From Capsulimonas sp. (GTDB lineage Bacteria > Armatimonadota > Armatimonadia > Armatimonadales > Capsulimonadaceae): DNA of 12,117 bases. This document shows, piece by piece, positions 1-6,958 of the stretch (its first letter is position 1; each line of letters begins with the position of its first letter). The notes below the pieces were generated by a model. It was not told where the DNA came from and made no database searches. It saw nothing but the letters and a program-made list of their open reading frames with translations. Location of the stretch: assembly GCA_025963815.1 (NCBI GenBank), contig JAOQAA010000559.1:1-12117 (forward strand). The letters run 5' to 3'. The translations under genes and the position numbers were made by a program.

Positions 1-890
1 AGCCGGTCCGCGATCGTTTTGATCGGTATGTTTGTTTCCCGGAGCAGCAGGCAGGCGCGCTCGATCTTCTGCTCCAGGATGAACGTGCGCGGAGACTTGC
101 CCAGTCGGCTGTGAAATAACCGTGAGAGATATTCGCGGCTCACGCCGATCTGGCGAGCGACATCGCTGACGCGCAGGTCGGCCGCCTCGCCAGAGGTGAT
201 GATCGCCACGGCTTGCTGCACGAGATCCTGGGACTGGTCCTCCGGATCGGCGGGCTGGTGCGCCGCCGTCAGCGCCATCATCAGATCGTTTGTCAGCTCG
301 ATGGCCTCGTAGAGCTGCATCTGATGGATATGCGTTTGTCCCGGCGTGTACCGAGGGCCTTCAAACGACAGCAGACGCTGGATAATTCTCGATTCTTTTG
401 GAATGCGATAGATCGGGCCGTACTTTTGCAGCATCGCGCGCACCATCACATGCGCCTGCAATCCGTGAAAGGCGAATGCGAGGAAGCGCCAGGGCTCGGT
501 GGCGCTGGGCGGATAGTAGTAACTGGCGAGAGGATTATTCGTCTCCACGAGAAACGCCTCGCCGGCGTTCGTCACATAGGAACCACTGGCGTCGGTGATC
601 CCGCCCTGTCCCGAGAGCGTATAGCAGAAGTAGCGGATCGGGTCCGCTTCCCGCATCTTGCAGTCGCACCGGTAATCGGGCGTGCGAACAAGCTGCTCCG
701 AGACCGTGAGCGGCCGGGAAAAAAGAGGCGCGTCTCCAAAAATCAGAAACCCACAATTCCATAGCACTTCATACGTCTGTGGATGCGTGCGGAAGTAGTG
801 CTCTTGTTCCTCGCGCCGGGGCTTGATCGATAAAAGAGGCGGCAATACATCCGAGACTTCGGTGTCTTGTGACAGTAATTCGTTATTCAT
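1..890 (-). CDS. AraC-family transcriptional regulator, 3' end cut off by window edge
   Basis: Reading the minus strand from ATG at 890-888 gives 296 residues without a stop, continuing past the left edge. The N-terminal ~200 residues look like a cupin-type sensing domain of the kind found in carbohydrate-responsive AraC regulators (for example IRYFCYTLSGQG around 86-97 and NAGEAFLVE around 108-116). The C-terminal part is clearly an AraC/XylS DNA-binding domain: the first helix-turn-helix is at about 241-262 (VSDVARQIGVSREYLSRLFH), followed by LGKSPRTFILEQKIERA and the start of the second helix-turn-helix (IPIKTIADR), where the window ends. No strong Shine-Dalgarno precedes the ATG. The gene is divergent from the GH92 gene with a 231-bp gap, so it probably controls that gene in response to a sugar; the ligand cannot be read from the sequence. 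Family call is firm, target is inferred. Confidence 0.9.
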   Translation of the reverse strand, partial: MNNELLSQDTEVSDVLPPLLSIKPRREEQEHYFRTHPQTYEVLWNCGFLIFGDAPLFSRPLTVSEQLVRTPDYRCDCKMREADPIRYFCYTLSGQGGITDASGSYVTNAGEAFLVETNNPLASYYYPPSATEPWRFLAFAFHGLQAHVMVRAMLQKYGPIYRIPKESRIIQRLLSFEGPRYTPGQTHIHQMQLYEAIELTNDLMMALTAAHQPADPEDQSQDLVQQAVAIITSGEAADLRVSDVARQIGVSREYLSRLFHSRLGKSPRTFILEQKIERACLLLRETNIPIKTIADR

Positions 891-1001
891 GCTGCTTTAT
901 TCGGCGTCGTTTGCTGGAAGGTGCGACATTGCAATCTTTAGGTTCAACCACACATTACCATATATTACGGCAAGTGTCATCCATCATGAAGCGAATTGGC
1001 G

Positions 1002-1031
1002 TATGTCACAAGATCATAACGATATATCACA
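1002..1031 (+). promoter_or_regulatory. Direct repeats 21 bp apart, candidate AraC-type activator site
   Basis: TATGTCACA at 1002-1010 and TATATCACA at 1023-1031 match at 8 of 9 positions and are offset by exactly 21 bp, two helical turns. They end 9 bp upstream of the -35 hexamer of the GH92 promoter. A related TGTCA lies at 975-979. AraC-family proteins commonly bind direct repeats at this spacing next to the -35. Assignment to the divergent regulator is inference; the repeat itself is seen directly. Confidence 0.45.
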
Positions 1032-1040
1032 TCGCATGCG

Positions 1041-1069
1041 TTGACGCGGCGCTTGGCGCGCTCTATAAT
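1041..1069 (+). promoter_or_regulatory. Sigma-70-type promoter of the GH92 gene
   Basis: The -35 hexamer TTGACG (1041-1046) and -10 hexamer TATAAT (1064-1069) are separated by 17 bp, which is 11 of 12 consensus positions at ideal spacing. Transcription would start near 1076, giving a leader of about 46 nt before the ATG at 1122. A core promoter this strong would suit either activation through the upstream repeats or repression. Confidence 0.8.
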
Positions 1070-1121
1070 GGAACTGTTCACCTGAGTTTCCTCAAGAATT
1101 CTCTCTGAAAGCGATCTCCTC

Positions 1122-3902
1122 ATGACTACCCTTCGTCTTTGCAGCGCCGGGATTTTCCTTGGCCTGCTGCTTGCCCCGTTATCCATACACGCCGCCGCGC
1201 CTAACCCCATCGGCAGTGTCGATCCATTCATCGGGACCGACGGACATGGCCATACGTTTCCCGGCGCGGTGCTGCCCTTCGGCATGGCAGCGCTCAGTCC
1301 AGACACGCGGACGGAGACCTGGGACGGCTGCTCGGGGTATCTCTACAGCGACAAGACGATCCTGGGCTTCAGCCATACGCATCTCTCAGGAACCGGCGGC
1401 GGCTGTTTGGGAGACGTGATGGTGATGCCGACCGTCGGCGCCGTGCATTTTGATGCGGGCCAGCCCGGCGACGGCTATATGTCGCGCTTTTCCCACACCC
1501 GCGAGGCGGCGCAGCCCGGCTACTACCGGGTCTATCTTCAAGATCCCAAGGTGACTGCCGAACTGACGGCGACGGAGCGCTGCGGCTTCCATCGCTACAC
1601 CTTCCCGGCGGCCGACAATGCGCACATCGCCATTGACCTTGACCACGGCATCCAAAGCCACGCCTCGGACAGTGAAATTCGCGCCGAGAACAGCACGACG
1701 ATCTCGGGATTTCGCAAATCGAACGGGTGGGGCGGATCTCGGATCGTCTATTATGTGATGCAGTTCTCGAAGCCGTTTGATTCGATCGATCTGCAAAAGA
1801 GCGGCGAGCCATTGCCGCCGGGAACGAAGGAAGCGTCTGGCGGCGTGATGAAGGCGTCGGTGAACTATCATACGAAGGCCGGCGAGGCGATCCTGATCAA
1901 GGTCGGGGTCTCCGGAACGAGCATCGAGGGCGCGCGTAAAAATCTGAAAGCCGAGATCTCCGGCTGGGATTTCAAAGGCGTTCGGAATGCCGCAGGGCGG
2001 GCGTGGAGCCGCGCTCTGGATAGCGCGCAGATTGAGACGCCGGACCCGCACTTGCGCCGCACGTTTTACACCAACCTCTATCTCTCCTATATTGGGCCTT
2101 CGCTGTTCAACGATGTGGACGGCGCCTATCGAGGGCTGGATCATCAGGTCCATACCAAGCCCGGCTTCCAGAACTACACGGCCTTCTCGCTCTGGGACAC
2201 GTACCGGGCCGAGCACCCACTGCTGACGCTGCTTCAGCCGGGACGCGTGGACGATATGGTCTCGACGATGCTCACGCAGTACCATCAGCAGGGATCGCGC
2301 ACGACGCCGATCTGGCCGCTCTGGGAAAACGAGACCTGGTGCATGATCGGCTACCACTCGACAGCCGTGATGGCGGACGCCTATTTGAAGGGCTTCCGGG
2401 GCTTTGACGCCGAGGCGGCGTATCAGGCGATGCGCGACACCGCCATGCAGGACCGCAATGGACAGGATACGTACAAGACGCTGGGCTACGTCGCTTCGAC
2501 TCCCGGTATGCAGGCGACTTCCAAGACCATTGAATACGCCGTCGATGACTGGTGCATCGCCCGTATGGCCGAAGAACTCGGTCACCACGAAGACGCCCTG
2601 ATGTTCTACAAGCGCGCCGGACACTATGTCAATCTCTACGATTCTACGACCGGGTTTCTGCGCGGCCGCAAGGCAAATGGCGAGTGGCGTCCCAAGTTCG
2701 ACGCCATCGGCCAGATCAATGACGAGTACACCGAGGCCGACGCCTGGCAGTACGCCTTCGCTGTTCAGCAGGACGTTCCCGGCATGATCCGGATGCATGG
2801 CGGCGACGCCGCCTTCATCAAAAAACTGGACACGCTCTTCACGATGAGCTCAAAGACGCGCACCATTATCCCGGATATTACGGGCCTGATCGGCCAGTAC
2901 GCGCAGGGCGACGAGCAGTGCCACCATATCGCCTATCTCTACAATTACGCAGGACAGCCCTACAAGACGCAAAAGTGGGTTCGGGAGATCATGCGCTCGC
3001 AGTATCAAGATACGCCCGCCGGCGAATGCGGCAACGTGGACTGCGGGCAGATGTCCGCCTGGTATGTCTTCAGCGCCCTCGGCTTCTACCCCGTCAACCC
3101 TGCCGCCGGCGTCTACGCCATCGGCAGTCCCGCCGTCAGCAAATCCGTGCTGCATCTGGACGGTAAGAAATATGGCGGCCGCGAGTTTACTGTGATCGCT
3201 CAGAACAACAGTCCCAAGAACGTCTATATCCAGTCGGCGACCTGGAACGGCAAGCCGTTTGGACGCACCTGGATTACGCACCGCGAACTGACCGGCGGCG
3301 GCGTGCTGCGCCTCGTGATGGGACCGAAGCCCAACCCGCAATGGGGTGTTGGGTCCGGCTCGCGTCCGCCGGCCACCATGCCTGCGGGTTTTCAGTACGC
3401 CAAGTTCCCTACGCCCGCCGCAGAGCAGAACGTAACCCTGACGGTTCCGATCCGGGTCGCCTGCGGCAGTGATGACCCCATCGGCGCGTTTGTCTCCGAT
3501 CCCAATATGCTCGATGGCCAGCAGAACAGTACGGAAGCGCCGGTCGAGGTCAATGTCGCCCACGCCGCCCCGGCCGCCATTTACCAGTGCGAGCGGTACG
3601 CCAACGACTTCACCTGGAGCTATTCTGTTCCTAAAGGCCGCTACACCGTTCGCTTGCACTTTGCCGATGTCTTTGACAAAGAGGCCGGCCAGCGTTTGGA
3701 GAACGCTGCAATCAACGGCTCGCAAGTCCTGAAGAATTTCGACATCATCGCCACGGCAGGCGGAACGCACAAGGCGGTCGTCAAATCGTTCGCCGGCGTT
3801 CGTCCCGACGCATCCGGCAAAATCGCGATCCGCCTCTGGGCCGCCCCGACAAGCCCCGACGGCAACGCCAAGATCAACGCCATTGAGATTTTGCCAGAAT
3901 AG
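1122..3902 (+). CDS. Secreted GH92 family exo-alpha-mannosidase with C-terminal malectin (CBM57) domain
   Basis: The 926-residue product starts with a signal peptide (about residues 1-25, ending SIHAAA). It continues with the GH92 N-terminal beta-sandwich (VDPFIGTDGHGHTFPGAVLPFG from about 33) and an (alpha/alpha)6 barrel to about 745. Family hallmarks are visible: the YTEADAWQY motif with the presumed acid Glu538, and GNVDCGQMSAWYVFSALGFYP with the presumed base Asp640. Residues 771-926 form a malectin-like carbohydrate-binding domain (IRVACGSDDP, WSYSVPKGRYTVRLHFADVF, INAIEILP). GH92 enzymes are calcium-dependent inverting exo-alpha-mannosidases, mostly on alpha-1,2/1,3/1,4/1,6 linkages of N-glycans or mannans; the linkage here cannot be told. 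No lipobox is seen, so it is probably released or periplasmic. The Shine-Dalgarno is weak, but the signal peptide directly follows this ATG, which supports the start. It is followed by a separate promoter for the GH27 gene. Confidence 0.95.
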   Translation: MTTLRLCSAGIFLGLLLAPLSIHAAAPNPIGSVDPFIGTDGHGHTFPGAVLPFGMAALSPDTRTETWDGCSGYLYSDKTILGFSHTHLSGTGGGCLGDVMVMPTVGAVHFDAGQPGDGYMSRFSHTREAAQPGYYRVYLQDPKVTAELTATERCGFHRYTFPAADNAHIAIDLDHGIQSHASDSEIRAENSTTISGFRKSNGWGGSRIVYYVMQFSKPFDSIDLQKSGEPLPPGTKEASGGVMKASVNYHTKAGEAILIKVGVSGTSIEGARKNLKAEISGWDFKGVRNAAGRAWSRALDSAQIETPDPHLRRTFYTNLYLSYIGPSLFNDVDGAYRGLDHQVHTKPGFQNYTAFSLWDTYRAEHPLLTLLQPGRVDDMVSTMLTQYHQQGSRTTPIWPLWENETWCMIGYHSTAVMADAYLKGFRGFDAEAAYQAMRDTAMQDRNGQDTYKTLGYVASTPGMQATSKTIEYAVDDWCIARMAEELGHHEDALMFYKRAGHYVNLYDSTTGFLRGRKANGEWRPKFDAIGQINDEYTEADAWQYAFAVQQDVPGMIRMHGGDAAFIKKLDTLFTMSSKTRTIIPDITGLIGQYAQGDEQCHHIAYLYNYAGQPYKTQKWVREIMRSQYQDTPAGECGNVDCGQMSAWYVFSALGFYPVNPAAGVYAIGSPAVSKSVLHLDGKKYGGREFTVIAQNNSPKNVYIQSATWNGKPFGRTWITHRELTGGGVLRLVMGPKPNPQWGVGSGSRPPATMPAGFQYAKFPTPAAEQNVTLTVPIRVACGSDDPIGAFVSDPNMLDGQQNSTEAPVEVNVAHAAPAAIYQCERYANDFTWSYSVPKGRYTVRLHFADVFDKEAGQRLENAAINGSQVLKNFDIIATAGGTHKAVVKSFAGVRPDASGKIAIRLWAAPTSPDGNAKINAIEILPE

Positions 3903-3907
3903 GCGGC

Positions 3908-3936
3908 TTGACACCAATGCCGTGGAATGTTAGAAT
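3908..3936 (+). promoter_or_regulatory. Sigma-70-type promoter of the GH27 gene
   Basis: The -35 TTGACA (3908-3913) and -10 TAGAAT (3931-3936) are spaced by 17 bp, with a TG one base before the -10 (extended -10). It starts 5 bp after the GH92 stop codon. The predicted start of transcription is near 3943, giving a leader of about 225 nt before the TTG start codon at 4168. Confidence 0.8.
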
Positions 3937-3947
3937 GGGACAGTTTA

Positions 3948-3961
3948 TGTAAGCGCTTTCA
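3948..3961 (+). promoter_or_regulatory. cre-like LacI/GalR-family operator
   Basis: TGTAAGCGCTTTCA is a full match to the LacI/CcpA-type consensus TGWAANCGNTNWCA and is nearly a perfect palindrome (ATGTAAGCGCTTTCAT with one mismatched pair). It begins about 5 bp downstream of the predicted transcription start, the classic position for repression by a LacI/GalR-family protein. No LacI-family gene is in the window, so the regulator is encoded elsewhere. Confidence 0.7.
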
Positions 3962-3969
3962 TTCGTGTC

Positions 3970-4135
3970 GCCCTCACCCTCGGTCCCTCTCCCGGAGGAG
4001 AGGGATGTCCAAGCGTCGCAACCAAAACGTGGTTCACATGGGCTTCGGTATCTCCGTTCCCTTTGCGCAAAGCCATGTTTGGACTCCAAACCCTGGACAT
4101 CCCTCTCCTCCGGGAGAGGGACCGAGGGTGAGGGC
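3970..4135. repeat. Perfect 41-bp inverted repeat pair (REP/MITE-like intergenic element)
   Basis: Arm 3970-4010 is the exact reverse complement of arm 4095-4135, with an 84-bp spacer. Each arm also contains its own 8-bp hairpin: CCCTCTCC/GGAGAGGG with a 4-base loop, at 3985-4004 and 4101-4120. The arm type (CCCTCACCCTCGGTCCCTCT) resembles intergenic repeats found in many copies in diverse bacterial genomes. Those repeats give rise to spurious translated peptides such as HPRSLSRRRGMS, which appear here on both strands. No transposase is present. The element lies within the predicted GH27 leader. Confidence 0.85.
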
Positions 4136-4167
4136 TCCAGCGCTTTTTCGCGTTCAGGAGTATTACG

Positions 4168-6390
4168 TTGCGTATCTCAAGTTTCGCCCTGCTGCTTTCA
4201 TCGTCGATTGCAATGAGTGTTCTGACGGGAATCGCCGCCGCCGCTCCCAAGGCTCCCGCAAAGATGCAATCTTCTATCGATACCCTCGCGCGTAAGCCGT
4301 ATATGGGCTGGACGACCTGGAACCTTCAAGACGTGCATCTGCCGCAGTACAACAAAGGCTGGCTGAATGAGAAGCACGTCCGCGAACAAGCAGACCTCAT
4401 GCACCGCCTCCTTCAGCCCCATGGCTACAACTATGTGAATATCGATTCGGGCTGGGCGGGGCCGTATGACAAATACGGCCGGCCCACTCCGGACTTGAAG
4501 AAATTTCCGTCTGGGATTAAAGGCCTCGCTCGCGATTTCCACAAGCGTGGACAGAAGATCGGCATCTACTGGATCCCGGGCGTCCAGAAGATCATGTACT
4601 GGCAGAATCCGCCGATCTATGGGACGAAGTATCACATTCGTGACATTGTCGCCGATCCGCATGTGGCCGGGAACGCCTTTGGCGACTGGCATATGAAGAT
4701 CGACTTCACCAAGCCGGGCGCGCAGGAGTTTATCGATTCGATCGCGCGTCTCTTCGCGTCGTGGGACATCGACTATCTCAAGATCGACGGCGTTGGCCCT
4801 GGATCGGATTCCGAGGTGGACAGCCGAGACAATATCAAGGCGTATTCCAACGCCCTGCGCAAGACCGGACGCCCGATCTGGCTGGAAATCTCCTGGCGCG
4901 TGGATCACGATCAGGTCGGCTTTTGGCAAAAGTATTCTCAAGGCCGCCGTGTCAACGACGATGTGGACAGTCTGACCGAGCATATCACCGGCTGGAACCA
5001 GTTGATGAAGCGCTTCCAGGAAGCGCCGCTCTGGAGCGAGGACGCCGGCCCCGGCAAAGGCTGGAACGACTTCGATTCGATCTGCGTCGGAAACGGTGCC
5101 ATGGACGGCTTCACCAACGATGAGCGGCAGCTCGCGATGACCTTCTGGGCCATCAACTGCTCTCCCCTTTACAATGGTGACGATCTGAGCAAGCTCGACG
5201 CCTTCGGCCTCCAGCTGCTGACCAACCATGAGGTGATCGCGGTCGATCAAGGCGGCCGTCCCGCCGTGCAGATGATCGGCGGCGCCCACCAAGTTTGGCG
5301 CACGGACAACGGTGACGATACCTATACCGTCGCTCTGCTCAATCTGGGCGCCGAGCCGGCGACAGTCGCCGCTGTTTGGAAATTTCTCGGCATCAAAGGC
5401 AATCTGCCCCTGCGCGATCTTTGGGCACATCAAAACCTGCCATTGACCGCCGACAAATTCCAGGCGACCTTAGCGCCGCACTCCGCGCGCTTGCTTCGAG
5501 TTGGCCGCCCGCCCGCTGCAGCGAAGCGCGCACCTGACGCCATTTTCGGACTGCGCGCCTCCAGCAGCGAGCGCGCCATCAAACTCACCTGGAACAAATC
5601 CGCTCGCGTGTCTCACTACATCGTCCGCCGCTCGCGCTCGGCGCATTCCGGGTTCCAAACCCTCAGCACCCACGTTGCGACGAACAGCTATACGGATAGA
5701 ACCACGGCAGACGGCGTGCCGTACTACTATCAGATCGTTCCCTCAAACGCCTTCGGCTCCGGCCCCGCCTCACAGCCTGTCAACTCCGCGCCACTCCGCA
5801 AAGCAGCGCCCAGGGTGATTAGTATCGACTTCGTCGGCGACGCCATCTCCATGGACCAGAACGAAGTCGCCGGCCTTATCCCGGCGATCAACTGGAACAC
5901 CGCTCCCTGCCGCTACGGCGGCCTCCCACTGATTGACGGCGCGGGAAACCTCAGCGGCGCACGCGTCCACTACGACGCCGGCGGCACGTACGCCACCCCC
6001 ATCCCGGACCATGACGGCGGCAATCGCATGATGCGCGGCTACCTGGAAACCTACGCCCACGACACAACCCACATCACGGTTTCCAATCTCCCCAAATCGT
6101 TCACAAAATATGGCTACGATGTCTACCTCTACTGCGACGGCGGCAATGTCGGAGCGACCCGCGTCGCCAAGTTCACTATCGGCGCACAAAGCGTCAAGGT
6201 GACCGACCGCGCCGGATCGTTCTACGCCGGCAACTACGCGCCGCCATCTTCGCCCGCCGCCAACTATGTAAAATTCGCTCCCCTCAAAGCCAGCTCATTC
6301 ACGCTGCTCGCGACGCCGGTCTCCTCGACGGACGAAAACCTGCGTGCTCCAATCAACGGGATTCAGATTGTGGCGCGTGGAAATGGGTGA
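4168..6390 (+). CDS. Secreted GH27 glycosidase (alpha-galactosidase-like) with FnIII and C-terminal beta-sandwich domains
   Basis: The start is TTG at 4168, chosen because CAGGAG (4155-4160) sits 7 nt upstream and the reading begins with a signal peptide (about 1-27, ending GIAAAAP). The 740-residue protein has a GH27 barrel plus beta domain at about 40-450, opening with PYMGWTTWN. The nucleophile is Asp207 in YLKIDG and the acid/base is probably Asp265 in RRVNDDVDS. A fibronectin type III-like domain follows at about 456-548, then a beta-rich domain of unrecognised family at 549-740 (ISIDFVGD start, APINGIQIV end) that resembles accessory domains on secreted enzymes. GH27 enzymes are retaining alpha-galactosidases, alpha-N-acetylgalactosaminidases, isomaltodextranases or beta-L-arabinopyranosidases. 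The substrate-binding IDDxW motif reads IDSGW (Ser94), so specificity may differ from plain alpha-galactosidase. It has its own promoter and a cre-like operator. Confidence 0.92.
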   Translation: MRISSFALLLSSSIAMSVLTGIAAAAPKAPAKMQSSIDTLARKPYMGWTTWNLQDVHLPQYNKGWLNEKHVREQADLMHRLLQPHGYNYVNIDSGWAGPYDKYGRPTPDLKKFPSGIKGLARDFHKRGQKIGIYWIPGVQKIMYWQNPPIYGTKYHIRDIVADPHVAGNAFGDWHMKIDFTKPGAQEFIDSIARLFASWDIDYLKIDGVGPGSDSEVDSRDNIKAYSNALRKTGRPIWLEISWRVDHDQVGFWQKYSQGRRVNDDVDSLTEHITGWNQLMKRFQEAPLWSEDAGPGKGWNDFDSICVGNGAMDGFTNDERQLAMTFWAINCSPLYNGDDLSKLDAFGLQLLTNHEVIAVDQGGRPAVQMIGGAHQVWRTDNGDDTYTVALLNLGAEPATVAAVWKFLGIKGNLPLRDLWAHQNLPLTADKFQATLAPHSARLLRVGRPPAAAKRAPDAIFGLRASSSERAIKLTWNKSARVSHYIVRRSRSAHSGFQTLSTHVATNSYTDRTTADGVPYYYQIVPSNAFGSGPASQPVNSAPLRKAAPRVISIDFVGDAISMDQNEVAGLIPAINWNTAPCRYGGLPLIDGAGNLSGARVHYDAGGTYATPIPDHDGGNRMMRGYLETYAHDTTHITVSNLPKSFTKYGYDVYLYCDGGNVGATRVAKFTIGAQSVKVTDRAGSFYAGNYAPPSSPAANYVKFAPLKASSFTLLATPVSSTDENLRAPINGIQIVARGNG

Positions 6391-6407
6391 GCTTAAAGGA
6401 AATAGGC

Positions 6408-6413
6408 TACAAT
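6408..6413 (+). promoter_or_regulatory. Possible -10 box for a leaderless transcript
   Basis: TACAAT at 6408-6413 would place the transcription start at about 6420, immediately before the ATG at 6421. No convincing -35 lies at 16-18 bp, and no Shine-Dalgarno sits at normal distance from the ATG (AAAGGA is about 20 nt away). The site is tentative; read-through from the GH27 gene, 30 bp upstream, is the alternative. Confidence 0.3.
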
Positions 6414-6420
6414 CGTAGTC

Positions 6421-6927
6421 ATGAAAAGCTTTCGCAGTGTCTCAGGACTGGCGGTCACTCTCCTCGCTCTTAGCATGTCCGTTGCATGTGCGTCGCCCGT
6501 CCATCACGTAAAACCACAGAGGGATGTATTTGCATTGCCTCTCGCACAGTATTTGATTGCGAAGTACAACGGGGGCGCGCATCCGGGATTGAGCTTTATC
6601 GAGAACAAAACTCGGTTTCGGACATCAGAATTGCTTTTATATCTTAATGCGGCAGGGATGCCTGCGGAGAAGAAGTCTAGAGCCCATCGAGTTTATGTTC
6701 GTAGTCGAAACTCCACACTGCTTGATGAAATATTCACGGATCGTTTGACACGGAAGAAGGGCGCCCTCATCGACTTAGGACCGATCAAATCGCGCGGAGC
6801 GAGGAGCGCCGTTGCTTCATTTCGTGTGCTCTATGGAACTCGGGGTGGTTATAGCGGTCAGTGCTATGTACAGAATGTGAAGGGGAATTGGATCGTGACA
6901 AACGAACGTATTACGGTCCAATATTAG
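6421..6927 (+). CDS. Small exported protein of unknown function
   Basis: The 168-residue product opens with a basic n-region and hydrophobic core typical of a Sec signal peptide (about 1-24, ending SVACAS). The Cys at 23 raises the possibility of a lipoprotein, but the preceding residues are a poor lipobox. The mature part is basic. It ends in a short region, about 145-168, with aromatic and beta-prone residues (GQCYVQNVKGNWIVTNERI), like the closing strands of small alpha/beta periplasmic proteins. I do not recognise the family. It lies 30 bp after the GH27 stop and 31 bp before the DUF1152 start, so it may be co-transcribed with either neighbour. Base composition is slightly less GC-rich than the glycosidase genes. 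Coding status is supported by the signal peptide and unbroken frame. Confidence 0.65.
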   Translation: MKSFRSVSGLAVTLLALSMSVACASPVHHVKPQRDVFALPLAQYLIAKYNGGAHPGLSFIENKTRFRTSELLLYLNAAGMPAEKKSRAHRVYVRSRNSTLLDEIFTDRLTRKKGALIDLGPIKSRGARSAVASFRVLYGTRGGYSGQCYVQNVKGNWIVTNERITVQY

Positions 6928-6958
6928 TAGGCAAAGTCTTTTGCGCCGAGGCTCCTTC

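Noticed and set aside
213..764. Plus-strand ORF (183 codons) at the left edge
   Set aside because: It is antisense to the AraC-family regulator, whose helix-turn-helix motifs are unmistakable in the minus-strand frame.
823..1108. Two overlapping plus-strand ORFs in the araC-GH92 gap
   Set aside because: They overlap the regulator's 5' end and the GH92 promoter, and have no ribosome-binding site or family features.
1386..2798. Long minus-strand ORF (470 codons) inside the GH92 gene
   Set aside because: It is antisense to a gene with clear family motifs over the same span, has no recognisable domain or ribosome-binding site, and arises from the GC-rich third-position pattern of the real frame.
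2850..3917. Minus-strand ORF (355 codons) opposite the GH92 3' half
   Set aside because: Antisense shadow of the GH92 barrel and malectin domain; no protein family features.
3927..4295. Plus and minus ORFs through the inverted repeat (also 3945-4250 and 3965-4216)
   Set aside because: Their peptides (HPRSLSRRRGMS, GHPSPPGEGPRVR) are translations of the intergenic repeat arms, a well-known source of spurious proteins.
4198..5433. Minus-strand ORF (411 codons) opposite the GH27 gene
   Set aside because: Antisense shadow of the GH27 catalytic domain; no independent support.
6931..6944. Small imperfect hairpin GCAAAGTCTTTTGC as a terminator after the small exported protein gene
   Set aside because: The stem is about 5 bp without a following T-run and lies just before the DUF1152 ribosome-binding site, so it is not a convincing terminator.
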